Assembly (NCBI GenBank): GCA_050013795.1
Contig: JBEKEO010000069.1
Location: forward strand, 1 to 16,432
Origin: CAWHOW01 sp050013795
GTDB taxonomy: Bacteria > Bacteroidota > Bacteroidia > Bacteroidales > CG2-30-32-10
Length of the DNA stretch: 16,432 nt
Direction: 5' to 3'
Shown in pieces: positions 7,846 through 16,261 of this stretch; positions within the stretch are counted from its first letter, which is position 1, and the number at the start of each line of letters is the position of its first letter. The notes below the pieces were generated by a model. The model worked only from the letters and a program-made list of their open reading frames with translations. It was not told the DNA's origin and made no database searches. A program made the translations under genes and the position numbers.

Positions 7846-9616
7846 ATTCTATTATTATTTGATATGGCATTACTGCCTGCACGCCTTTCATGTTTTTGAT
7901 ATTCTGAATGTACATATAGTAATCGTATGCATCGCCCAATTCCTTTTTCAGCAATACATCATCCGAACTACCTTTTAAACTCTCAATGATTTGTTGAAGA
8001 GGTTCTTTTTGTTCAGGTAAGGAAGTAATCCTGTAATCTGAAATTTTAGCAAGTTTTGCGGCAAGATGAATGGCTGTATCTAAGCCGCCAAATCCGTCTA
8101 TCAAGCCAATCTTTATTGCATCAGCACCACTCCAAACCCTGCCCTGCCCTATGGAATCAACTTCGTCAGTAGTCATTTTTCTGCCTTCGGCAACGTGAGA
8201 AATAAAAGTATGATAAATGTTTTCTACATCTGTCTGGATAATATCTTTTTCATCTTCAGTCATAGCACGCGTGGTTGTGCCAAAGTCGGCATGGGTATTG
8301 GTTTTAACATTATCGAAAGTAATGCCGAGTTTATTATTAAACAATCCTTTTAGATTAGGAATCATTCCGAAAACACCGATAGAACCAGTAATGGTGTTCT
8401 GATCGGCAACAATTTTGGTGGCGGCACATGAAATATAATACCCGCCCGAAGCAGCCACATCGCCCATTGATGCAACAACCGGCTTCACTTTTTTGGCAAG
8501 AACCACTTCCCTCCATATCACATCCGAAGCAAGTGCGCTGCCTCCCGGCGAATTAACACGCAGGACAATAGCCTTGACTGATGTATCGAGCCTTGCTTTC
8601 CTGATAGCTTCCGAAATCCTTTCAGAACCTATTATCTTATCATTGCCAACTCCGCTTTCAATCTCGCCGATGGCATAAATAACGGCAATCTTGTAGTGAG
8701 ATTTTGCCATCTTTCTTGTTTTATCGGGAGCATTGATATATTTGCTCATCGTCATCACACTGATTTTGTCGTTTTCGCCTATACCAAGATTGCTGCGCAG
8801 TTCAGCCAGAATTTCATCTTTATACATAAGCTTGTCGGCAAGTTTGTTTTTAACGGCATCTTCGGCTGTTTTAATTTTAAACCCGTCGGCAATGGCATTC
8901 AGGTCATTCTTGCTTATCTTCCTGCCCGCAGAAATGCCATCAAGCAAATGATCCCATATTGATGTGATATATTTTAATGTCTGCAGCTTGTTTGGTTCGC
9001 TCATTTTATCATAAACAAAAGGCTCAACAGCGCTTTTAAATTTACCATGACGGATGATTTGCATATCAACATCTAATTTTTCGAGCAAACCTTTAAAAAA
9101 CAAAATCTCACCGTTTATTCCCTTAAATTCAATGATACCTGCAGGGTTGAGGCAAATTTTATCGGCAACGGTAGCCAGGTAATAAGCTTTCTGAGTGTAT
9201 GTTTCGCCATAGCTGATGATGAACTTACCTGATGATTTGAAATCGAGCAGGGCATTACGTATTTCATCCAGAGTGGCTACTCCAGCTGGAACAGTGGACA
9301 GGTCGAGATATATCCCTTTAATATTTTCATCTGCTTTTGCCTTTTTTATATTATCAAGTATATCGTTCAAACCGGGTGATTCGTTCGATCTCATTGTTGA
9401 AAAATTAAAATTCTCAAAAGGGTTGTTCGAAGACCTGTCGGGTATTGCCTGGTCGAATTTAAGGTGAAGCACCGTGTTCTTAGGTACTATAACCACTTCC
9501 TTTTTTGATAAGGCAGCAATCGACATTATCATTCCTATGGTGATGAAGAAGAAGATAAGGAAAATGAGTAAAAAGCCTGCCATTGAGGCGAACATGAATT
9601 TGAAGAACTGTTTCAT
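7844..9616 (-). CDS. sppA: Signal peptide peptidase SppA, 67-kDa type
   Basis: A 590-residue membrane-anchored serine protease (family S49, long form) that degrades signal peptides released into the membrane. Residues 10-36 are one strong hydrophobic segment anchoring the protein, with the rest on the periplasmic side. Two tandem S49 domains follow, as in E. coli SppA. The general-base lysine is K194 in RHGKFKSAVEPF of the first domain, and the nucleophile is S390 in GDVAASGGYYIS of the second. The segments RVNSPGGSALASD (353-365) and TGSIGVFG (410-417) are also typical. All catalytic residues are present, and the length fits the long form rather than the roughly 300-residue short form. Its 3' end overlaps the terminator shared with fabD. 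I saw no -7 promoter box directly upstream. Confidence 0.95.
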   Translation of the reverse strand: MKQFFKFMFASMAGFLLIFLIFFFITIGMIMSIAALSKKEVVIVPKNTVLHLKFDQAIPDRSSNNPFENFNFSTMRSNESPGLNDILDNIKKAKADENIKGIYLDLSTVPAGVATLDEIRNALLDFKSSGKFIISYGETYTQKAYYLATVADKICLNPAGIIEFKGINGEILFFKGLLEKLDVDMQIIRHGKFKSAVEPFVYDKMSEPNKLQTLKYITSIWDHLLDGISAGRKISKNDLNAIADGFKIKTAEDAVKNKLADKLMYKDEILAELRSNLGIGENDKISVMTMSKYINAPDKTRKMAKSHYKIAVIYAIGEIESGVGNDKIIGSERISEAIRKARLDTSVKAIVLRVNSPGGSALASDVIWREVVLAKKVKPVVASMGDVAASGGYYISCAATKIVADQNTITGSIGVFGMIPNLKGLFNNKLGITFDNVKTNTHADFGTTTRAMTEDEKDIIQTDVENIYHTFISHVAEGRKMTTDEVDSIGQGRVWSGADAIKIGLIDGFGGLDTAIHLAAKLAKISDYRITSLPEQKEPLQQIIESLKGSSDDVLLKKELGDAYDYYMYIQNIKNMKGVQAVMPYQIIIE

Positions 9617-9992
9617 AGTTTATAGGTTTAATTGGTTTGTCTTAAATGAATTACTTAATGCAATGTTATGAATAATTATTGAAATAGCGACATTATTTTT
9701 GATGAAGCTTTGTATTTGTTTGCTAAAAATTGTAAGATGGCGCACAAACACCCCCTTACACCGAACACGCAAACTTTTCAACATTAACTGCAAATAAGAC
9801 AAACATGACGTGATAAATGTTACAATTAATTTGTAAACTATATTTTCCTATTCACTTCCTTAATGATAAATTAAAATTAAGAAATGGAATTTTTATTTAC
9901 CGAATCAGATACCTGCGGTTATTAAATAAATTTTCAACAAAATAATATTCGTATTAAACTTATTGTAATTTTGAAGTGTTTGTTTCATTACA
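9617..9992. other. Intergenic region between divergent sppA and folK
   Basis: These 376 bp must carry promoters for sppA (leftward) and folK (rightward). Only the folK -7 box (9966-9973) is recognisable. The centre (about 9735-9785) is slightly richer in C and G than its flanks, with short CA-rich stretches. A 60-codon open frame on the minus strand (9620-9802) has no family features. No hairpin, repeat or RNA gene was recognised. Confidence 0.5.
9966..9973 (+). promoter_or_regulatory. Bacteroidota -7 promoter element for folK-dNK
   Basis: TAATTTTG matches TAnnTTTG and ends 19 bp before the folK start at 9993. No TTG is seen at the -33 distance. The position matches that of the PTPS promoter box, which supports it. 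Confidence 0.45.
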
Positions 9993-10505
9993 ATGAGTAC
10001 TGCATACCTGTTATTAGGCACTAATCTGGGCAATAAGGAGGAAAACCTTCGTAATGCTGTTAAGCTCCTGAAAAAGTTGGGGAAAGTAAAAAAACATTCT
10101 GCTATTTACGAAACCGAACCCTGGGGATTTACCGATGAAAGAAACTTTTTCAACATGGCTGTCAGCCTCGAAACCCAATTAAACCCCTTTGAACTACTTA
10201 CTGAAATATTAAAAATAGAAATTTCCATTGGCAGAACAAGGCAGGTAAAACAATGGGTTGCAAGGGAAATTGATATTGATATTATTTTTTACGACAACGA
10301 AATTATAAACGAGGAAGAACTGATTATCCCGCATCCTCACCTTAAAAACAGGAAGTTTGCACTGGTTCCGCTAAATGAAATTGCGCCTAAATTCATCCAT
10401 CCGTTATTCGGGAAAACTGTTGCCGAACTTTTAAAAGAATGTCCCGACGAAAGTGAAGTTGAATTATTATCAGCGCCTACGTTAGACAGCATAAGTCCAA
10501 ACTGA
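9993..10505 (+). CDS. folK: 2-amino-4-hydroxy-6-hydroxymethyldihydropteridine pyrophosphokinase (HPPK)
   Basis: A 170-residue HPPK that transfers pyrophosphate from ATP to 6-hydroxymethyl-7,8-dihydropterin, the step before dihydropteroate synthase in folate synthesis. Motifs: LLLGTNLGNKEENL (6-19) at the N-terminus, YETEPWGFTDERNFFN (39-54) for pterin binding, R81/R83 in IGRTRQ, the Mg-binding D94 and D96 in REIDIDIIFYD, and IPHPHLKNRKFALVPLNEIAP (split around 112-132). Length is usual. Its stop codon is followed directly by the ATG of the deoxynucleoside kinase gene, so translation is very likely coupled. The pterin genes folE and PTPS lie 3.9 kb upstream in a separate transcription unit. 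Confidence 0.97.
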   Translation: MSTAYLLLGTNLGNKEENLRNAVKLLKKLGKVKKHSAIYETEPWGFTDERNFFNMAVSLETQLNPFELLTEILKIEISIGRTRQVKQWVAREIDIDIIFYDNEIINEEELIIPHPHLKNRKFALVPLNEIAPKFIHPLFGKTVAELLKECPDESEVELLSAPTLDSISPN

Positions 10506-11141
10506 ATGGGATATAATTATATTGCCATAGAAGGAAATATAGGGGCGGGCAAAACATCCCTTACAACCAGAATAGCCGAACAGTTTAATGCCAAATTCAT
10601 CCTTGAACAATTTGCCGATAATCCTTTTCTTCCCAAATTTTATGAAAACCCCACTCACTATGCCTTTCCGCTTGAGCTGTCTTTTCTTGCCGCAAGATAC
10701 CATCAGTTAAAAGATGAGCTTACAAGACAGGATCTTTTTAAAACTTTTACCATATCGGATTATTTTATTAATAAGACATTGATATTTGCCCAAAAGACAT
10801 TGCAGGATGATGAGTTTGCATTATTTACCAAACTGTTTTATATCATCAACACTACATTGCCCAAACCCGATCTGCTGGTGTATTTGTTTTTAGATATTGA
10901 TAACCTGAAAAGAAATATTGCAAAAAGAGGGCGTTCCTATGAGCTTAACATGGAAAAAGAATACCTTGAAAAGATACAGTCGGGCTATCTCGATTTCATC
11001 AAATCACAGCAGAATATGCGCATCCTGATAATCGATACCAACAATATTGATTTTGTAAACAATATTGAGGATTATAATAAGATTACAGATGTAATTATGG
11101 GAAAAGAATATGAAGTTGGGATAACAAGAATATCATTATAA
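10506..11141 (+). CDS. Deoxynucleoside kinase (dNK/dGK family)
   Basis: A 211-residue P-loop kinase of the deoxyguanosine/deoxyadenosine kinase family, which phosphorylates salvaged deoxynucleosides to monophosphates. Motifs: P-loop EGNIGAGKTSL (9-19, K16), E34 followed by NPFLPKFY (39-46), the base-contacting LSFLAARYHQL with Q67, TISDYFINKTLIFA (82-95, in place of the common DRS motif), and the arginine-rich LID KRGRSYE (140-146). Length is normal for the bacterial family. It starts at the base after the folK stop with no room for its own ribosome site, so it depends on folK translation. The base preference (dG/dA versus dC/T) cannot be decided by eye; purine preference is the usual result for this bacterial type. 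A perfect hairpin follows. Confidence 0.92.
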   Translation: MGYNYIAIEGNIGAGKTSLTTRIAEQFNAKFILEQFADNPFLPKFYENPTHYAFPLELSFLAARYHQLKDELTRQDLFKTFTISDYFINKTLIFAQKTLQDDEFALFTKLFYIINTTLPKPDLLVYLFLDIDNLKRNIAKRGRSYELNMEKEYLEKIQSGYLDFIKSQQNMRILIIDTNNIDFVNNIEDYNKITDVIMGKEYEVGITRISL

Positions 11142-11150
11142 CTATTTCAT

Positions 11151-11192
11151 AAAAATAAGAGGGCTGCGGTAAACCGCAGCCCTCTTATTTTT
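11151..11192. terminator. Bidirectional terminator, perfect 19-bp stem
   Basis: The arms 11151-11169 and 11174-11192 are exact reverse complements (AAAAATAAGAGGGCTGCGG and its partner) around the 4-nt loop TAAA. The outer A/T runs give a U-tract for both strands. It lies 9 bp after the kinase stop and 20 bp from the stop of the convergent lipoprotein gene. Confidence 0.93.
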
Positions 11193-11212
11193 GTCAATTC
11201 AATTACTTTTAA

Positions 11213-12982
11213 TTATTTAATCGCATTTAAGAAATCAGCGCCGGTATTCCATTTTAAGAATTCCCTGTCGTCCTTAGCCTGATCCCTGTATGATGCATCT
11301 ATAGCAATAGCTTTTGGAAGATTTTCATAAATCATAGTAGTGTTACTTGTACGGGCGCCAACAACTGCCATCATATAATATACGGCTGCAGTTTTAGGAG
11401 TTGTGCAATCCAAAGTAGAAGCTGCTGCAGAAGTATTTCCTGTCATCAACTGAGCAAGTGCAATGTTGTGAGTACATGTTCTTGAACCGTATGAAGTAAC
11501 AGCACCTGCATAATCGCCTGCTTTAATTAATACAGGACCCATATTAAATCCTTCATCAATACCTAAGCCTTTTGCAGTTTCATAATATGATTTAGCTTTA
11601 TCAAAATCTTTCTTGAATTCAGCAACAACACCAAGGTTATTAATAACCATACCATTGTTTGGAGCTAAAGTATTTGCTTTTTCAAGATATGTGGCGGCCT
11701 CATCAGTTTTACCGAGTTTTATACAAATATATCCAGCATTGTTATAGCCTTTCCATTCATTGGCATACACTTTTGTTGCAGAATTATATATTTTTAATTT
11801 AGTGTTAAGGTCTTCGGTCAATGTGGCTGCATAAAGTAGTTCTTCTTTCTTTAAAGAATCCGGAGTAGTTGTAGCAAGCATTGCAATTTCCTGGTCGGTT
11901 CTTCTTGGCTCAAAATAATTGATGGTAATAAGAGCCCTTCTGAGTGGAGGAAGTATTGCTGCTTCAATTTCAGGATAAATAACCGTCATATCATTGATAG
12001 CTTTTTCCTTCTTTAAAGGATCTGTTTCTGAATTTACAACATTCAACACTTTTTCTTTATCTTTTACTGTTGAAGCTCCGATAGTTTTTAAGAAACCGTC
12101 CCAGTCTTCACCTTTTGCAGAAAGTGTAGCGGTTGGCAAATCACTATCAATCTTTTTCTCATCCACTTTTTGCTTAGCCGCCTTTGCAATATTTCTTGCA
12201 ATTTCTTTAAGCTGATCTTTAATATAGGTATCAGCAGTTTTTGAACGTCTATCTGATAGCCCCTGGTTAGTAGTTTCTTCGCCTTCCGGTGAAGCCCATG
12301 CATTAATATCTATATTTTTAATTTTCCAGTTTTTCTTTAGAAAATCAACAAAATCCTTTAATTTCTTTGCATTTTCCTGATCCTTATTAAGCGGTATATA
12401 TTGCAAATTCAAATCAGATAATCCTTTTGCGAAAAATATTTCAGCGCTTTTCGGAATAATAACTTCTTTAACATAACCATCCGGTGCAAGCAGTGGGTCG
12501 CCTTCGCTCTGAATTCTTTCAGAAGTATAAATTACGCCGTCAGCCAGTTTTCTCTCGCCAAGATCTTTCGATTTTTTCTTTATTGTAACTTTGGCATTAA
12601 CCACCAAATCCGATTTGTTCATATCAGGTTTATAGTCGAAAACATCAGAGTAAGTAAAAGAACCGCCCTCTTTCTTTTTCATAACAGTTCCATTGCCCTT
12701 TGCTTTTTCTCCCTGAATTGTAATAGATTTCAACTGAGTTGTTCCATTTGCATATTTTAACACAGGAGCAAATTCAACGATGGCTTGTTTGCCAAAATAC
12801 TTAGCAGGAATAGTGCCTTTTACAGACACCGAAATTTTCCCACCCTTGGTTTCAAGCACAGTTGGTGTTGTCTCATACTTTACTGTGTCGTATTTTTTGG
12901 TCATTTTCTTCAGGTCACAGCCTGACAAAAAAGTAGCTACAACAACGGTTGCAGCAATAATTTTAAAGTAAATACTTCTCAT
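11213..12982 (-). CDS. Lipoprotein with OmpA-like domain and TPR repeats
   Basis: A 589-residue lipoprotein with a type II signal peptide: basic start MRSIYFK, hydrophobic core, lipobox LSGC with the lipidated C22. No Bacteroidota surface-export signal (charged K-D/E or QA-D/E just after Cys) is obvious in CDLKKMTKK, so it probably faces the periplasm. Residues about 40-170 look like a beta-rich domain. An OmpA-like region begins near 175 (EIFFAKGLSDLN), with the peptidoglycan-contact helix signature NQGLSDRRSKTADTYI (239-254). It has an insertion of about 90 residues (containing GEDWDGFLKTIGAS) before the last strand LRRALITINY (347-356). TPR-like helices follow at about 385-475 (EWKGYNNAGYICIKLGKTDE, NNLGVVAEFKKDFDKAKSYYE). 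A role in linking envelope complexes to peptidoglycan is inferred. I know no gene name for it. Confidence 0.82.
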   Translation of the reverse strand: MRSIYFKIIAATVVVATFLSGCDLKKMTKKYDTVKYETTPTVLETKGGKISVSVKGTIPAKYFGKQAIVEFAPVLKYANGTTQLKSITIQGEKAKGNGTVMKKKEGGSFTYSDVFDYKPDMNKSDLVVNAKVTIKKKSKDLGERKLADGVIYTSERIQSEGDPLLAPDGYVKEVIIPKSAEIFFAKGLSDLNLQYIPLNKDQENAKKLKDFVDFLKKNWKIKNIDINAWASPEGEETTNQGLSDRRSKTADTYIKDQLKEIARNIAKAAKQKVDEKKIDSDLPTATLSAKGEDWDGFLKTIGASTVKDKEKVLNVVNSETDPLKKEKAINDMTVIYPEIEAAILPPLRRALITINYFEPRRTDQEIAMLATTTPDSLKKEELLYAATLTEDLNTKLKIYNSATKVYANEWKGYNNAGYICIKLGKTDEAATYLEKANTLAPNNGMVINNLGVVAEFKKDFDKAKSYYETAKGLGIDEGFNMGPVLIKAGDYAGAVTSYGSRTCTHNIALAQLMTGNTSAAASTLDCTTPKTAAVYYMMAVVGARTSNTTMIYENLPKAIAIDASYRDQAKDDREFLKWNTGADFLNAIK

Positions 12983-13035
12983 AGCTTTTTTAGATTATTT
13001 TATTTTTTTAATGAATTCGGTAAAATTTCCCGTCG

Positions 13036-13043
13036 CAAATATA
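13036..13043 (-). promoter_or_regulatory. Bacteroidota -7 promoter element for the OmpA/TPR lipoprotein
   Basis: On the minus strand this reads TATATTTG, a TAnnTTTG match, 53 bp before the lipoprotein start at 12982. A TTG occurs only 6 bp upstream of it, which is too close for a -33 element. The flanks are AT-rich, so a chance match is possible. Confidence 0.4.
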
Positions 13044-13306
13044 TAAAAACAATATTTTAATTACCTAATATATTTTTTAATAAAATATAACAATTTGTTT
13101 TAAAACGACATATAAACAGATAAAGTTCTTACTATCAAGCTCAAAATAAGAGAATATCAGTTTTCGGTCATTTCTAATTATTTTTTCAAAATAAAGCGTT
13201 TGGCATTAATTATAACTTATAAAACGCAAAAATTATTAAAATTTAAACAAAAGAGTTGAATTTATAATTAAGAAATATTCATATTTATATACATTCCTGA
13301 TGCTTA

Positions 13307-13336
13307 ATAAAAAACCTCAGCAAACCTGCTGGGGTT
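13307..13336 (-). terminator. Terminator of the C10 peptidase gene
   Basis: On the minus strand AACCCCAGCA pairs with TGCTGAGGTT around a short loop, with one C-A mismatch, followed by TTTTTT. It lies 21 bp beyond the stop codon at 13358 that ends the displaced sorting-domain frame, and about 185 bp beyond the premature stop. This fits 13358 as the ancestral end of the gene. Confidence 0.7.
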
Positions 13337-13357
13337 CTTATTAATGCCTGCCTGTGG

Positions 13358-13525
13358 TTATTTAACCAGCATTATGCGTTTTGAAATGATATTTTTGCCT
13401 GTATCAACTGTTACAAAATAGATTCCCGATCTGTAGGATGACAAATCAATCTGAAATAAACTATTAAATGACGGATTGATTTCCTTCGAAATGATATTCT
13501 CACCAACCAAGTTATAAATTTTTAT
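13358..13525 (-). pseudogene. Displaced 3' part of the T9SS sorting domain of the C10 peptidase
   Basis: Read on the minus strand from 13525, this stretch is open for 55 codons before a TAA at 13358-13360. It encodes the second half of a type A T9SS C-terminal domain: KIYNLVGENIISKEINP, then FQIDLSSYRSGIYFVTV, then ISKRIMLVK at the end. The first half (INIYPNPTNNLVNIELSG) closes the upstream frame. Joining the two requires removing the two-base CA duplication within ACAACACAATAAAA (minus strand, about 13520-13533), which yields ...SGITT-IKIYNLVGE. The sequence after the break is well conserved in form, so the shift is recent, programmed or a sequencing error. Confidence 0.85.
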
Positions 13526-16029
13526 TGTGTTGTAATACCCGATAATTCAATATTAACTAAATTATTTGTAGGATTAGGATAAATATTGATTTGTAAGGGA
13601 TTTCCCTTTATTGGATTAATACCTGCCGAAAGAACTGTGGGATCCCATTTATAGATTCCTCCGACATTTGCACTTGGGTAATTATAACTTCCTGCCCAGC
13701 CGGTGTTAATATCATAAAACTTTACAAATGTGTACTGAACCGCCCCGGTATCAATATCATAGAAATATGTACAATCATTATTGCTGAAAGAAGATCCTTT
13801 TCCGGAACCTTGGCTTACATCAACCCACAGTGATTCTGTTCCCGGGATGTTGGATATATTGGGGTTTTTTGTATAAAACCCTGTTGGTGTAACCGTATTC
13901 CACGTAGAACCGCCATCAGTGGTTATTTTCATTCCAAGATATGCTCCTGTGGAATAATTTGAACCGGTTACAATCCCTACACTGCCACTTCTAAATACCG
14001 GTGTAACCTGGGCAGAAGTACCAAAACCGGTTGTGGAAACAGTCCAGTTCAAGCCTTTATTAACAGATTTATACAGGCGTCCCTGTTGAGTACCAAACCA
14101 AATAGTATCTCCTATTGCACAAAATTGATTCACTACTCCCGTTTCACTGGTATTGGCAGTGGGAATATTAGCAGAAGGAACTACTGTCCATGAAGCTCCG
14201 GCAGTTGATGTGGTATAAATGCCAAACACATGGCTGGAATTAGGATCGCCCACGCTTACGCCATTATTGGCATCAAAAAAGTATACAAAATCGAGCCAGC
14301 TTGCAGAATAATCGGGTGAATTTGCAATTGACCAGGTAACGCCGCCATCATTAGTTTCTGCCACATATCCTCCAGTTGCAGCAGTACCGGGATACATTGC
14401 CGCATAACATACAGTGTCATTTATTGCAGCAAGGTTAGCAATTCCATAGGCAGTATAACCGGTAAATATTACTGTGTCTGCTGTCCATGTAATACCGCCA
14501 TTTGTTGTTCTTGTAAAATCCTGAGTAAAATAGTCAGCACTGCTGGTAAATGCTCCATTGAATGCCCCTGCCCATACAGTATATGGACTTACTATACTTA
14601 TGCAGTCAATTCCCCTCGTTACAGTTGCAAATGCGGAGTTCTGTTCTATCCATTTGGAAGGAGTTCCTCCGCAATTAATATATTGTGCGCTTGTTTTTGT
14701 GTCGGAGCCATTTGCATTTGAAACAGTAAGCGTTACCTGGTAATAGCCTACTGGCCCAGCATACGTGATGGCAGGAGGAGTTTTTCCACTATAAGTAGAA
14801 GGGCTTCCTCCGTCAAATGTCCACAACCACGAGGTCGGGCTATTGGTTGACATATCAGTAAAGGTAACAGTGCCGCCAACCAAAGGAGTTGTTGTATTTG
14901 AAGTAAAACTGGCAATTGGCATTAAGGATGATTTTGGTCTTACTCTCACTACTGCTTCATTATTCGAATTAAACGCATATCCGGTCGGGTTAAGGGATCC
15001 AACGGCAAAATATCCATCATCATAACCGCTCCATCCCCAATTAACGTCAAATTGATTAGAAGTATTATATCCGTCAAATACAAATGAGTGTCCTTCAGTT
15101 CCATCATAACCGGCATATAATACCGGGCGTCCTTCATCAAGTTCGGTTTTTAGCATTTTTACCCAGTTGGAATCCACAAAACTTGCCTCGAATTGAACTT
15201 CAGCAGTTGGCTGATAATTAAAATAACTAATTAGTGCGTTTGGAATAGCCGTTTCCTGCGCTCCTGAGCCGCTTGTTCCATAAGTCATGTCAACCGATAC
15301 ACCGCAATCATACATCAGGGTTGCAACAGCAGTATTGCTTGATGTAACATTATTTACCATACTGCCCCAATCATAGGTAGTTGTACCAAAATTAACTGTC
15401 TGGACACCATAAGTAGGATCAGTATAGGTATGCGAACCCACGCCTGTGGTCGGATAATTCCAGAATTTCATTACTTGTGCTGTTGCAGTGGCAACACAAC
15501 CGGTATAAACATGGCTGCATGGACCGCCTGAAGCCGCAGGGCAAAGAGCATTATAATAACAATCCTGGTTCCATGTGGTAGCAAGTAAAGGGAATGCATT
15601 TATATTTTTAGTATCAGGAAACTGTTTATCCTGTATCTTTTTCCATGCTTTAACAGTTTCTACATTTGAAACCTTTGCATCAACAATGTCTTTTATCTTC
15701 CTGCTATACTCATTAAACCACCACTGTGCATTTGGCGGTATATTGTTTTTATCAAAAGGGCTTGCGGTTGAATAACCCAATATAGGAATCGAAGCATCAT
15801 CGGCGGCTATCATTACAAATCCGCCCGATTTAAAAATAAACACATAATAGGTAGTCATTCCGTTATACTGATTCGCATATTCGTCCGATATAGTGTAATC
15901 AGAAGTTTTTATAGCATTGTGTTTGTAAAAGTTTACCGCAACCTGTTGTGCTGTTTCCATAGTTACCGGAGCGGCAAACAGCCCAAGACCAAATACCAGC
16001 ATCGATAAAGTAAACAGAATTTTTCTCAT
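13522..16029 (-). CDS. Secreted C10 (streptopain-like) cysteine peptidase with PKD and BNR repeats, sorting domain interrupted
   Basis: An 835-residue exported protein. Residues 1-20 form a signal peptide (MRKILFTLSMLVFGLGLFAA). Next is an Spi-like propeptide domain (about 21-115, FVMIAADDASIPILGYS). The C10 peptidase domain spans about 145-365, with nucleophile C178 in YTGCVATATAQVMKFW, catalytic H314 in EGHSFVFDGYN, and NWGWSGYDDGYF (330-341). A PKD domain covers about 373-452 (SWLWTFDGG). A sialidase-like propeller region of about 460-800 has five BNR/Asp-box motifs, such as TTNGGITW (508-515) and TTDGGSTW (703-710). The frame ends inside a T9SS type A sorting domain (INIYPNPTNNLVNIELSG); the remainder is out of frame downstream. 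As read, the product would lack a complete secretion signal and could stay in the periplasm. The target proteins are unknown; the protease call is firm. Confidence 0.92.
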   Translation of the reverse strand: MRKILFTLSMLVFGLGLFAAPVTMETAQQVAVNFYKHNAIKTSDYTISDEYANQYNGMTTYYVFIFKSGGFVMIAADDASIPILGYSTASPFDKNNIPPNAQWWFNEYSRKIKDIVDAKVSNVETVKAWKKIQDKQFPDTKNINAFPLLATTWNQDCYYNALCPAASGGPCSHVYTGCVATATAQVMKFWNYPTTGVGSHTYTDPTYGVQTVNFGTTTYDWGSMVNNVTSSNTAVATLMYDCGVSVDMTYGTSGSGAQETAIPNALISYFNYQPTAEVQFEASFVDSNWVKMLKTELDEGRPVLYAGYDGTEGHSFVFDGYNTSNQFDVNWGWSGYDDGYFAVGSLNPTGYAFNSNNEAVVRVRPKSSLMPIASFTSNTTTPLVGGTVTFTDMSTNSPTSWLWTFDGGSPSTYSGKTPPAITYAGPVGYYQVTLTVSNANGSDTKTSAQYINCGGTPSKWIEQNSAFATVTRGIDCISIVSPYTVWAGAFNGAFTSSADYFTQDFTRTTNGGITWTADTVIFTGYTAYGIANLAAINDTVCYAAMYPGTAATGGYVAETNDGGVTWSIANSPDYSASWLDFVYFFDANNGVSVGDPNSSHVFGIYTTSTAGASWTVVPSANIPTANTSETGVVNQFCAIGDTIWFGTQQGRLYKSVNKGLNWTVSTTGFGTSAQVTPVFRSGSVGIVTGSNYSTGAYLGMKITTDGGSTWNTVTPTGFYTKNPNISNIPGTESLWVDVSQGSGKGSSFSNNDCTYFYDIDTGAVQYTFVKFYDINTGWAGSYNYPSANVGGIYKWDPTVLSAGINPIKGNPLQINIYPNPTNNLVNIELSGITTQ

Positions 16030-16062
16030 AATGATTGGTTTTATTAATTATTAAAGGAATAG

Positions 16063-16070
16063 CAAATATA
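16063..16070 (-). promoter_or_regulatory. Bacteroidota -7 promoter element for the C10 peptidase
   Basis: On the minus strand this reads TATATTTG, matching TAnnTTTG, 33 bp before the peptidase start at 16029. No TTG is seen at the -33 distance. Confidence 0.45.
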
Positions 16071-16120
16071 TTCATTTTTACCTTTGTTACTCATTCTTTA
16101 ACTAATTTTATTTTACATAT

Positions 16121-16145
16121 AAAAAAGCTTCGGTTAACGAAGCTT
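16121..16145 (-). terminator. Leftward terminator of a gene beyond the right edge
   Basis: AAGCTTCG and CGAAGCTT form a perfect 8-bp stem around GTTAA. The A-run on the left (16121-16126) becomes a U-tract only on the minus strand, so the hairpin ends transcription coming from the right. This implies a minus-strand gene outside the window, with the repeat array lying in its 3' region or inside it. Confidence 0.65.
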
Positions 16146-16261
16146 ATTAATTGTGAATACCAACCAAATAAAAACATAGCGAAACGGTAAAATATCCTCC
16201 GTTTCCTCACTTTGTTTCACACATCACTGTCTTTTGTGAGCTTATTACCTTACTTTCATGG

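Larger units (their letters stand above)
12983..13357. other. AT-rich intergenic region between the lipoprotein and C10 peptidase genes
   Basis: These 375 bp hold the probable promoter of the lipoprotein gene near its left end (13036-13043) and the terminator of the peptidase gene near its right end (13307-13336). The middle, about 13050-13300, is very AT-rich with short A and T runs. I recognised no gene, RNA or repeat there. Confidence 0.5.

Noticed and set aside
8696..8962. Open frames on the plus strand inside sppA (also at 8217, 8493, 8733, 9216)
   Set aside because: They lie fully opposite a gene with complete catalytic motifs, overlap each other in different frames and show no family features.
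9620..9802. 60-codon open frame on the minus strand upstream of sppA
   Set aside because: It has no family features, no promoter box or ribosome site, and occupies the region that must hold the sppA promoter.
13194..13231. Inverted repeat GCGTTT...AAACGC as an operator or hairpin
   Set aside because: The arms are only six bases with a loop of about 20 in very AT-rich DNA; this is expected by chance.
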